From: Mesorhizobium sp.
GTDB taxonomy: Bacteria > Pseudomonadota > Alphaproteobacteria > Rhizobiales > Rhizobiaceae
DNA: 6,245 bases
Direction: 5' to 3'
Assembly: GCA_019509685.1 (NCBI GenBank)
Contig: JAEKLU010000091.1
Coordinates: 1-6,245 of the forward strand
Shown: piece by piece, positions 1 to 5,309 of the stretch
Numbering within the stretch: position 1 is the stretch's first letter
How the letters are laid out: each line of letters starts with the position of its first letter
Translations under genes and position numbers: made by a program
The notes under the pieces: model-generated
The model's database searches: none
The model's input: only the letters and a program-made list of their open reading frames with translations
What the model was told of the DNA's origin: nothing

Positions 1-9
1 CGCACTGCA

Positions 10-48
10 TTAAGCAGCGAGACGTGCTTCCGCATAGTTGTCGTTGGC
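10..48 (-). other. tmRNA proteolysis-tag reading frame
   Basis: Read on the minus strand from the resume codon GCC (48-46) to TAA (12-10), this 12-codon frame encodes ANDNYAEARLAA. The alanine carried by the tmRNA would be added in front. The AND start and LAA end are the hallmarks of ssrA tags recognised by ClpXP-type proteases. There is no start codon because the ribosome enters by trans-translation. Confidence 0.95.
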
Positions 49-132
49 AACTATAAGTTTAGCCCGATGACGGTGGTACAATGCCGGGCAAAAGTACGAT
101 CTTTACACCTTCGTCGATCCTATTTCGCCCCC

Positions 133-165
133 AGCAAAAGCCGCTCCGTCATCCAGAGCGGTTTT
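133..165 (-). other. tmRNA internal transcribed spacer hairpin
   Basis: These 33 bases lie exactly between the encoded CCA of the acceptor piece and the first G of the coding piece. They contain a stem CCGCTC/GAGCGG (141-146 with 156-161), extended by A-T pairs on both sides, with a nine-base loop. In permuted tmRNAs this loop joins the two halves in the precursor and is cut out by processing. It resembles an intrinsic terminator but is better explained as the spacer. Confidence 0.8.
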
Positions 166-252
166 TGGTGGAGGCGCCGGGTACCGCCCCCGGGTCCGAA
201 CGGCTTATTTCATCGCCTGTTTATCGCCATAGTCGGTCAAGCCGACGAACCG

Positions 253-281
253 AATATAGGGATCGATAAGCGAAAAAGAAA
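253..281 (-). promoter_or_regulatory. Putative ssrA promoter
   Basis: On the minus strand TATATT (258-253) is a good -10 box, seven bases before the inferred RNA start near 246. At 17-base spacing the -35 position reads TTTCTT (281-276), which is weak. A better -35 match, TTGGCC at 287-282, is 23 bases away and too far. The -10 box is convincing; the -35 is not. Confidence 0.4.
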
Positions 282-453
282 GGCCAAACCGGCACTTGTC
301 CCCGTGGCAAAGCGCGCCGCCGAGGGTTGACTTGCGCTCGCACTCAATCGAAGCTCCGGCTTGCGGTGAGGAGTCTCTGACCTAGCGCACAGGTTGCGCG
401 GCGCGCCACAACCCTCATCGATCACATCGGTGGCGCCGACGAGGGGAAGTTTG

Positions 454-765
454 ATGGCCGACTATCTTGCGGATGTGAAGAAATACGACGCCGGCGCCAG
501 CGCGGAGGTGGTCGAAAAGATCGTCAAGCATTTGGGCATTGCGCTCAGGAACCGCGATTCCTCGCTGGTGTCCTGCACCGACCCCAAGGAACTCGATCGC
601 GTCCGAGAGAACTGGATCGGCAAGAAGCTCGGCATCGCCGACGCCGCAAAGGCCAATGCATCGATCGAGAAGACCTGCAAGGCGATGCATGCGGACAACA
701 CCAAGAGCCGCGTGACCTTCTACTACCTGGTCGCCAAGGATCTCGGCAAACTCGGCTCGCTCTAG
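454..765 (+). CDS. DUF2853 family protein
   Basis: This is a 103-residue protein of unknown function that I recognise as DUF2853, a small family found mainly in alphaproteobacteria and some other Gram-negative bacteria. The start MADYLADVKKYD, the central stretch with SCTDPKELDRVRENW (residues 40-54) and the C-terminal YYLVAKDLGKL match what I recall of the family. It is predicted soluble and mostly helical, with no signal peptide or membrane segment, and has two cysteines (41 and 75). The ATG at 454 is chosen because GAGGGGAAG (441-449) sits just upstream. An in-frame ATG at 394 would add 20 residues unlike the family and lacks a ribosome binding site. The gene is transcribed away from ssrA and stands alone. 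TTGACT at 327-332 could be a -35 box, but no good -10 follows it. Confidence 0.88.
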   Translation: MADYLADVKKYDAGASAEVVEKIVKHLGIALRNRDSSLVSCTDPKELDRVRENWIGKKLGIADAAKANASIEKTCKAMHADNTKSRVTFYYLVAKDLGKLGSL

Positions 766-783
766 AACCTTTTGATAATTCTA

Positions 784-895
784 CTCTGGCAGCCACTGGC
801 GCGCTTTGCTGCGCTTCCGGTGCTCACGTACTTTTAAGTACGCTCAGCTCCGGTTGTCGAATACCACGCTATTCGACTCGCCAGAGCGAATTCTG
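784..895. repeat. Multi-hairpin palindromic intergenic element
   Basis: This stretch folds into nested hairpins. An outer stem CTCTGGC (784-790) pairs with GCCAGAG (880-886). Inside are CGTACTT/AAGTACG (827-833 with 836-842), which extends imperfectly outward to CCGG (817-820 with 850-853), and a perfect 8-bp stem GTCGAATA/TATTCGAC (856-863 with 870-877) with loop CCACGC. CAGA/TCTG (882-885 with 892-895) follows. No reading frame here looks like a gene. The form resembles interspersed palindromic elements of rhizobia such as RIME-type mosaics, but membership of a named family is inferred from shape only. It could also end transcription of the DUF2853 gene, although no T-run follows. Confidence 0.6.
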
Positions 896-956
896 AAAAC
901 GCCTCCGCTCCCGGCATGGGATTGCAGACAGGCGTGGCGTTGGCGTGCACATGCGC

Positions 957-962
957 TATGAT
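957..962 (+). promoter_or_regulatory. Possible thyA -10 box
   Basis: TATGAT lies 30 bases before the preferred thyA start and is the best -10-like hexamer in the gap. No clear -35 box lies 16-18 bases upstream (GTGGCG at 934-939). The assignment is tentative. Confidence 0.3.
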
Positions 963-991
963 CATGTGTTAGCCGAATCGAGGCAATGCCG

Positions 992-1786
992 ATGCGCCAA
1001 TATCTCGACCTGTTGAAGCATGTGCTGGAAAACGGCGCCGATCGCGGCGACCGCACCGGCACCGGCACGCGCTCGGTGTTCGGCTACCAGATGCGCTTCG
1101 ATCTTTCGCGCGGCTTCCCGGTCACCACCACCAAGAAGCTGCATCTGAAGTCGATCATCCACGAACTTCTGTGGTTCCTGGCCGGCGACACCAACATCAA
1201 ATATCTGAACGACAACGGCGTCACCATCTGGGACGAATGGGCCGACGAAAACGGCGATCTCGGCCCAGTCTATGGCAAGCAATGGCGTTCCTGGCCCGAC
1301 GGGCATGGCGGCGCAATCGACCAGATTGCGAATCTTCTGAAGGAGATACGTAAAAATCCTAATTCGCGCCGCCACATCGTTTCGGCCTGGAATCCGGCCG
1401 AAGTGGACGAAATGGCGCTGCCGCCCTGCCATTGCCTGTTCCAGTTCTATGTGGCTGACGGCAAGCTTTCCTGCCAGCTCTACCAGCGCTCGGCCGATAT
1501 CTTCCTCGGCGTGCCGTTCAACATTCCTTCCTACGCGTTGCTGACACTGATGGTGGCGCAGGTGACCGGGCTGAAACCCGGCGATTTCGTCCATACGCTG
1601 GGCGACGCGCATCTCTACGCGAACCATTTCGAACAGGCGCGCGAACAGCTGCGGCGCACACCCAAGGCGCTGCCGACGATGTGGATCAACCCCGATGTGA
1701 AGGACCTTTTCGCCTTCCGTTTCGAGGACTTCCGGCTTGAGAATTATTTAGCGGATGCGAGCATCAAGGCGCCGATCGCCGTATGA
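992..1786 (+). CDS. thyA: Thymidylate synthase
   Basis: ThyA methylates dUMP to dTMP in the cytoplasm, using 5,10-methylenetetrahydrofolate and releasing dihydrofolate. The 264 residues equal the E. coli enzyme in length, and key residues fall at the same numbers: Arg21 in DRTGTGT, Arg126/Arg127, catalytic Cys146 in [10 protein letters not shown], Arg166 in CQLYQRS, Asn177 in [10 protein letters not shown], and His207/Tyr209 in DAHLYANH. The C-terminus IKAPIAV is typical and complete. The ATG at 992 is preferred because CGAGG (979-983) is eight bases away and the protein then starts MRQYL, like E. coli MKQYL. An ATG at 986 would add two residues and lie too close. No folA follows, although the two are often adjacent in other bacteria. 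Instead the gene converges on mop, with 15 bases between the stops. Confidence 0.98.
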   Translation: MRQYLDLLKHVLENGADRGDRTGTGTRSVFGYQMRFDLSRGFPVTTTKKLHLKSIIHELLWFLAGDTNIKYLNDNGVTIWDEWADENGDLGPVYGKQWRSWPDGHGGAIDQIANLLKEIRKNPNSRRHIVSAWNPAEVDEMALPPCHCLFQFYVADGKLSCQLYQRSADIFLGVPFNIPSYALLTLMVAQVTGLKPGDFVHTLGDAHLYANHFEQAREQLRRTPKALPTMWINPDVKDLFAFRFEDFRLENYLADASIKAPIAV

Positions 1787-1801
1787 ACCTGCCTCGTCGG
1801 C

Positions 1802-2010
1802 TCAGTCGATGCCGACCATCACGTCGGAGGCCTTGACCACCGCATAGGCCTGCTTGCCCTTTTCGAGCGCGAGGTCGGCCACCGCTTCATTGGTGATCGA
1901 CGCGGTGACAATGACGCCACCGCCAATGTCTATGCGGACATGCGAGGTGGTGGCTCCCTTGACGATCTCGGTTACCTTACGTTGAGGATGTTGCAGGCGC
2001 TGACCTTCAT
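1802..2010 (-). pseudogene. mop: Stand-alone molybdate-binding Mop protein (molbindin), frameshifted
   Basis: Mop proteins of about 70 residues assemble into oligomers that bind molybdate in the cytoplasm for storage or sensing. On the minus strand a strong AAAGGAGAG precedes ATG at 2010. Ten codons read MKVSACNILN, then GTA AGG TAA stops translation. The rest of the Mop domain (KVTEIVKGATTSHVRIDIG onward, ending DVMVGID) is intact in the -1 frame. Restoring one base near 1979-1981, for example AACGGTAAG for AACGTAAG, gives a complete protein of about 70 residues with the family pattern N-[IVL]-L-x-G-K-V. Residue 6 is Cys where families of this type usually have Arg. The gene diverges from modA and may share its control region. 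It could be a recent pseudogene, a sequencing error, or less likely a gene decoded by frameshifting. Confidence 0.82.
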
Positions 2011-2104
2011 GCGTCTCTCCTTTGAACTTCGCTGTGCCGTTTCGCATCCGTTGTAGGCAGTGACCACGCTGGCGCACAATGTCATGGCAGGCGAAAAGCC
2101 TTCC

Positions 2105-2132
2105 CTTGTTATGTTCATCCGGATATATCGAT
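2105..2132. promoter_or_regulatory. Mo-box-like ModE operator between mop and modA
   Basis: On the minus strand this reads ATCGATATATC, six bases CGGATG, then AACATAACAAG. That fits the 11-6-11 layout of the alphaproteobacterial Mo-box (ATCGCTATATA-N6-TATATAACGAT, from memory). The first half is near perfect; the second matches at about 7 of 11 positions. It lies 44 bases before the modA start and 94 before the mop start. A ModE-like protein bound here could repress modABC, and perhaps mop, when molybdate is plentiful. A ModE-like gene is encoded downstream at 4893-5234. I could not assign the modA -35/-10 boxes with confidence. Confidence 0.6.
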
Positions 2133-2176
2133 CCGAGGCTTTGGGCCGTGCGAATTGTCAAACCGGGAGAGAGTTT

Positions 2177-2971
2177 ATGTTGGGCAATGGTTTTGGATTG
2201 AAGGCGGCCGCCATTGGCGGTCTGACCGCAATGCTGATCGCCGCAATGCCTGCGGCCCATGCCGACGACAAGGTGATCGTGTTCGCCGCGGCGAGTCTCA
2301 AGGATGCGCTCGATGCGGTCAACAAGGCCTGCGAGCCGGAAGTCGGCGGAACGGTGACCATTTCCTACGCTGCAAGCTCGGCGCTGGCCAAGCAGATCGA
2401 AGGTGGCGCGCCCGCCGACGTCTTCGTTTCGGCCGATCTCGACTGGATGAAATATCTCTCCGACAAGAAGCTGACCAAGCCGGACACTGAAGTGAAGCTG
2501 CTCGGTAACCAGATCGTGCTGGTGGCGCCGAAAGATTCCAAGGTCGGGACGAAGGTGGAAAAAGGTTTCGATCTCGCCAAGCTCGTCGGCGACGGCAAGC
2601 TCGCGATGGGCGATTTCAAGGCGGTGCCCGCCGGCAAATACGGTAAGGCAGCGCTGGAATCGCTGGGCGTATGGTCGTCGGTGGAAGGCAAGGTCGCCCA
2701 GGCCGAGAACGTTCGCGCCGCGCTGAAGCTGGTGTCGACCGGCGAAGCGCCGCTCGGCATCGTCTATGCGACCGACGCGCATGCCGAGAAGGGCGTCAAG
2801 GTCGTCGGTACCTTCCCGGAGGATTCGCATCCGCCGATCATCTACCCGATTGCCCAAATCGCGGATTCGAAGGACAAGGATACGGCTGCCTTCCTGAAAT
2901 GCGTCGAGTCGGCCAAGGCCGCCGACCTCTTCAGGGAACAGGGTTTTACGGTGCTCACGCCGAGCAACTGA
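2177..2971 (+). CDS. modA: Molybdate ABC transporter, periplasmic binding protein
   Basis: ModA binds molybdate (and tungstate) in the periplasm and delivers it to ModBC. The 264-residue precursor has a signal peptide: Lys9, a hydrophobic core (residues 10-25) and a likely signal peptidase cut after AHA (27-29). Mature motifs are VIVFAAASLKDAL (Ser40), SYAASSALAKQIEGGAPADVF (the second Ser at 67/68), AVPAGKYG (Ala152), ENVRAAL (Val179) and IVYATDA (Tyr197). These correspond to the oxyanion-coordinating positions of E. coli ModA. The ATG at 2177 is chosen because GGGAGAGAG precedes it and it starts the signal peptide. An in-frame ATG at 2060 would add 39 residues and run over the Mo-box. The mature protein has two cysteines (52 and 242), which might form a disulfide. 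It is the first gene of the modABC operon; modB begins 19 bases after its stop. Confidence 0.97.
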   Translation: MLGNGFGLKAAAIGGLTAMLIAAMPAAHADDKVIVFAAASLKDALDAVNKACEPEVGGTVTISYAASSALAKQIEGGAPADVFVSADLDWMKYLSDKKLTKPDTEVKLLGNQIVLVAPKDSKVGTKVEKGFDLAKLVGDGKLAMGDFKAVPAGKYGKAALESLGVWSSVEGKVAQAENVRAALKLVSTGEAPLGIVYATDAHAEKGVKVVGTFPEDSHPPIIYPIAQIADSKDKDTAAFLKCVESAKAADLFREQGFTVLTPSN

Positions 2972-2990
2972 GAAAGACCTGACATCGCGT

Positions 2991-3695
2991 ATGAACTGGC
3001 TGCTGAACCTCACTCCTGATGAATGGAATGCGGTCCGGCTGTCGATCAAGGTCGCCTTGGTGGCGATGGTCTTCAGCCTGCCACCCGGCATCCTGATTGC
3101 GCTCCTGCTCGCGCGGGGGCGCTTTTGGGGCAAGACCTTGCTCAACGGCCTGGTGCACCTGCCGCTCATCCTGCCGCCCGTCGTCACCGGCTATCTGTTG
3201 CTGCTTACTTTCGGCAAACGCGGGCCGGCGGGCGCGTTCCTGGCCGAGCATTTCGGCATCGTCTTTTCCTTCCGCTGGACCGGTGCTGCGCTTGCCTGCG
3301 GCGTCATGGGCTTTCCGCTGATGGTACGCGCCATCCGGCTCTCCATCGAGGCCGTCGACCGCAAGATGGAGGCGGCCGCCGGCACGCTTGGCGCCAATCC
3401 GCTCTGGGTGTTCGCCACCATCACGCTGCCGCTGATCCTGCCTGGCCTGATCGCCGGCGCCATCCTCTCTTTTGCCAAGGCCATGGGCGAGTTCGGCGCC
3501 ACGATTACCTTCGTCTCCAACATTCCGAACGAAACGCAGACATTGCCTTCGGCCATCTACACCTTCACCCAGGTGCCGGGCGGCGATGAGGGCGCACTTA
3601 GACTGACGCTGATCTCGATCGTCATCTCGATGGCGGCGCTCATCGCCTCGGAAGTGCTGGCGCGGCGCGTCGGCCGGCGGATGGACATCGAATGA
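2991..3695 (+). CDS. modB: Molybdate ABC transporter, permease
   Basis: ModB is the inner-membrane subunit that forms the molybdate channel, working as a dimer with two ModC ATPases. At 234 residues it is close to E. coli ModB (229). Hydrophobic segments lie at about 17-41, 51-74, 97-115, 146-165 and 204-224, fitting the usual five spans. The cytoplasmic coupling loop is MEAAAGTLGANPLWVFATI (126-144), the EAA motif of binding-protein-dependent permeases, followed by PLILPGLIAGAILSFAKAMGEFGAT. The ending QTLPSAIYTFTQVPGGDEGA is typical of molybdate permeases. The ribosome binding site is weak (GAGAAAG, about a dozen bases upstream), so translation may depend partly on modA. The last four bases overlap the modC start (ATGA), suggesting translational coupling. 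Confidence 0.97.
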   Translation: MNWLLNLTPDEWNAVRLSIKVALVAMVFSLPPGILIALLLARGRFWGKTLLNGLVHLPLILPPVVTGYLLLLTFGKRGPAGAFLAEHFGIVFSFRWTGAALACGVMGFPLMVRAIRLSIEAVDRKMEAAAGTLGANPLWVFATITLPLILPGLIAGAILSFAKAMGEFGATITFVSNIPNETQTLPSAIYTFTQVPGGDEGALRLTLISIVISMAALIASEVLARRVGRRMDIE

Positions 3696-4804
3696 CGCTC
3701 GCTGTCGACATCAGCCATCGTCTGGGCGACTTCGCCATCGAGGGGAAATTCGAGAGCGCCGGCCGGCTGACGGCGCTGTTCGGGCCCTCGGGCTCGGGCA
3801 AGTCGACGCTGATCAATCTGATTGCCGGGCTGATCCGCCCTGACAAGGGCCGCATCACGGTCGACGGGCGCGTGCTGGTCGACACGGAAGCAGGCATCTT
3901 CGTGCCGATGCACAAGCGGCGGATCGGCATGGTGTTCCAGGACGCGCGGCTGTTTCCGCATATGAGCGTCGCCGGCAATCTTCGCTATGGTCGCTGGTTC
4001 ACGCCGGCGGCCGAGCGCTACGCCAACATCGATGCCGTGGTCGACCTGCTCGGCATCGGCCATCTGCTCGACCGGCGGCCGGCAAAGCTGTCGGGCGGGG
4101 AAAAGCAGCGCGTGGCGATCGGCCGTGCGCTGCTCGCCAGCCCAAAACTGCTGTTGATGGACGAGCCGCTCGCCTCGCTCGACGAGGCGCGCAAGGCCGA
4201 GATCCTGCCTTATATCGAGCGGCTGCGCGACGAGACGAAAATCCCGATCGTCTATGTCAGCCATTCCATTGCCGAGGTGGCGCGGCTGGCGAGCGACGTG
4301 GTGGTGCTTGCGCAAGGCAAGGTCACGGCCTCCGGTCCGACCGAAGCGATCATGCAGCGGCTCGACCTGTTGCCGGCGGAAGAACGTGGCGAGGGCGGCG
4401 CGGTGCTCGACGCCAAGGTGCTGCGCCACGACGAGGCATTCGGCATGACGGTGCTCGCCTCGCCGGCCGGCGAGATCCGCGTGCCGAAACTGGCGAGGCC
4501 GGTCGGCGCGCTGGTTCGCATCCGCGTCCGTGCCCGCGACGTCATGATCGCTACCGAGAAACCGACCGGCCTCAGCGCGCTCAACATCCTGCCGGGCACG
4601 ATTGTCAGCATGAAGCCAGGCGAGGGCCCCGAGGTCGAGATCGGCATCGATTGCGGTGGCGTGATGGTGCTGGCGCGCATAACCGCGCAATCGCGGCAGG
4701 CGCTTGGGTTGCAATTGGGAAGCAAGGTGTTCGCTGTCATCAAGACGGTGAGTTTCGATCGGGCGAACACCGGTGCCGGCCTGTCGGTCGAAGCAAGCGT
4801 TTGA
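3692..4804 (+). CDS. modC: Molybdate ABC transporter, ATP-binding protein
   Basis: ModC hydrolyses ATP at the cytoplasmic face of ModB to drive molybdate import. In 370 residues it shows Walker A GPSGSGKST (31-39), the Q-loop Gln83 in MVFQDARLFPHMSV, the ABC signature LSGGEKQRVAIGRALL (133-148), Walker B LLLMDEP (153-159) with catalytic Glu158, and the switch His191 in YVSHS. The C-terminal region (about 295-356, SALNILPGTIVSM to SKVFAVIKTVSFD) is a Mop/TOBE domain, which in some ModC proteins binds molybdate and inhibits transport. The protein is somewhat longer than E. coli ModC (352). The ATG overlaps the modB stop in ATGA. It is the last gene of the tight operon; an 88-base gap separates it from the ModE-like gene. 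Confidence 0.97.
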   Translation: MTLAVDISHRLGDFAIEGKFESAGRLTALFGPSGSGKSTLINLIAGLIRPDKGRITVDGRVLVDTEAGIFVPMHKRRIGMVFQDARLFPHMSVAGNLRYGRWFTPAAERYANIDAVVDLLGIGHLLDRRPAKLSGGEKQRVAIGRALLASPKLLLMDEPLASLDEARKAEILPYIERLRDETKIPIVYVSHSIAEVARLASDVVVLAQGKVTASGPTEAIMQRLDLLPAEERGEGGAVLDAKVLRHDEAFGMTVLASPAGEIRVPKLARPVGALVRIRVRARDVMIATEKPTGLSALNILPGTIVSMKPGEGPEVEIGIDCGGVMVLARITAQSRQALGLQLGSKVFAVIKTVSFDRANTGAGLSVEASV

Positions 4805-4819
4805 GGAATTCGATGATAC

Positions 4820-4842
4820 CGCTATGTGCATTTGGAATAGCG
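4820..4842. promoter_or_regulatory. Dyad with Mo-box half-site cores before the ModE-like gene
   Basis: A perfect inverted repeat CGCTAT-N11-ATAGCG lies in the gap between modC and the ModE-like gene, and the flanking GAT on the right extends one half to ATAGCGAT. CGCTAT is the core of the Mo-box half ATCGCTATATA. The consensus spacing between these cores is 12, so this copy is one base short. It might be an autoregulatory site, with a possible weak promoter (TTGAGG 4801-4806, TATGTG 4823-4828) overlapping it. Chance is a real alternative for a 6-bp dyad. Confidence 0.35.
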
Positions 4843-4892
4843 ATCTTTCCCAGCAAGGGCTATTCTGCTGCTGTCAAATCCGAGGAAATGAA

Positions 4893-5234
4893 ATGCCGTC
4901 GCTCAGCCTGCGGATAAATCTCGACCCGGACGGAAGAATCGGCCCGGGCAAGATCGAGCTTCTGGAGCAGATCGCCGCCTTCGGCTCGATCTCGGCCGCG
5001 GCGCGCGGCATGGAGATGTCCTACAAACATGCCTGGGACCTGGTCGAGGACATGAACCGCGTCTTCGGCAAGCCGCTGGTTTCGGCACAGACCGGCGGCA
5101 GGAAAGGCGGCGGCGCGCAACTGACCTCGGTCGGCTTGGCGGTCGTCAGCCGCTTCCGAGCAATAGAGCGGGCCGCCGCTTCGGCCGCTTCCGTGCATAT
5201 GCAGGCCCTGCAGGCCGAAATCGAGGCGGAGTAG
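4893..5234 (+). CDS. modE: ModE-type winged-helix regulator, DNA-binding domain only
   Basis: ModE represses molybdate-transport genes when molybdate is bound. This 113-residue protein covers only the N-terminal DNA-binding part: GKIELLEQIAAFGSISAAARGMEMSYKHAWDLVEDMN (19-55) is the helix-turn-helix, like E. coli GSISQGAKDAGISYKSAWDAINEMN, and TGGRKGGGAQLTSVG (67-81) is the wing. The C-terminal helix (about 82-112) is alanine-rich. The paired Mop/TOBE domains of full-length ModE (about 260 residues) are absent, and the stop is not followed by remnants of them. Such short forms are known, so this is not obviously a truncation. The ATG at 4893 is chosen for CGAGGAAATG just upstream and the family-like start MPSLSLRINLDPDGRIGPGK; an overlapping ATG at 4888 in another frame ends after nine codons. 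It may be co-transcribed with modABC or have its own promoter. Confidence 0.9.
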   Translation: MPSLSLRINLDPDGRIGPGKIELLEQIAAFGSISAAARGMEMSYKHAWDLVEDMNRVFGKPLVSAQTGGRKGGGAQLTSVGLAVVSRFRAIERAAASAASVHMQALQAEIEAE

Positions 5235-5267
5235 GGCAGTAGGGCAGTAGGGCAGTAGGGCAGTAGG
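5231..5267 (+). repeat. Tandem octamer (GTAGGGCA)x4 plus partial copy
   Basis: GTAGGGCA occurs four times in a row (5231-5238, 5239-5246, 5247-5254, 5255-5262), then GTAGG begins a fifth. The modE stop TAG (5232-5234) lies in the first unit, so changes in copy number would alter only the 3' untranslated region. Perfect copies suggest recent expansion by slipped replication. Confidence 0.95.
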
Positions 5268-5309
5268 ATGCGACGTCTCGGCGTGCTTAATCTTTCCTGC
5301 TGCCCTACT
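5254..5309. terminator. Candidate bidirectional terminator hairpin between modE and cobF
   Basis: The innermost octamer copy (5254-5268) pairs with 5295-5309, giving a 15-bp stem around a 26-base loop. In the plus-strand RNA one pair is U-G; in the minus-strand RNA the same pair is a C-A mismatch. The right arm contains the cobF stop codon (TAG, 5307-5305). Neither strand has a T-run after the stem, so this is not a standard intrinsic terminator. It could stabilise the 3' ends or slow the convergent polymerases. The function is inferred from position. Confidence 0.45.

Larger units (their letters stand above)
1..246 (-). ncRNA. ssrA: tmRNA, circularly permuted two-piece form (left end cut off)
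   Basis: tmRNA rescues stalled ribosomes: it is charged with alanine, enters the ribosome and encodes a degradation tag. Read on the minus strand, the acceptor piece (about 246 to 166) comes first. It has TTCGGAC, a T-arm-like hairpin CCGGG-GGCGGTA-CCCGG, then CGCCTCC and an encoded ACCA ending at 166. The coding piece starts at 132 with GGGGGCG, which pairs with CGCCTCC over seven base pairs including a G-U at position 3, the alanine identity pair. It continues with GGATCGACG, matching the tmRNA D-loop region, and then the tag frame. Acceptor before coding is the permuted order known from alphaproteobacteria. The 5' end at about 246 is inferred from a GTCGG/CCGAC stem and a -10-like box upstream. 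The coding piece must continue beyond position 1. Confidence 0.95.

Noticed and set aside
137..165. Intrinsic terminator (GC stem followed by TTTTT on the plus strand)
   Set aside because: It fits exactly between the mature tmRNA acceptor end and coding start, so it is the processing spacer; no plus-strand gene ends here.
67..330. Small plus-strand open frames at 67-330 and 81-269
   Set aside because: They cover the tmRNA gene on the other strand, and the sequence there is explained by tmRNA structure.
322..416. Inverted repeat GAGGGTTG (322-329) and CAACCCTC (409-416)
   Set aside because: The arms are 79 bases apart and pairing does not extend beyond eight bases; likely chance.
962..1627. 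221-codon minus-strand open frame opposite thyA
   Set aside because: It is antisense to a complete, conserved thyA and has no supporting ribosome binding site or family resemblance.
2060..2176. Upstream ATG extension of modA
   Set aside because: It would put 39 residues before a normal signal peptide, cross the Mo-box, and lacks the strong ribosome binding site found at 2165-2173.
2011..3187. Long minus-strand open frame running antisense to modA and continuing into the Mop frame
   Set aside because: Only its last part (below about 1980) is Mop. The rest is the reverse of modA, with Arg/His/Gln-rich composition typical of shadow frames in GC-rich DNA.
3557..4831. 424-codon minus-strand open frame opposite modC
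   Set aside because: It overlaps the whole of an unmistakable modC, has no recognisable motif and has a shadow-like composition (rich in His, Arg and Asp).
5231..5267. CRISPR array
   Set aside because: The units are eight bases and directly abutting, with no spacers and no cas genes.
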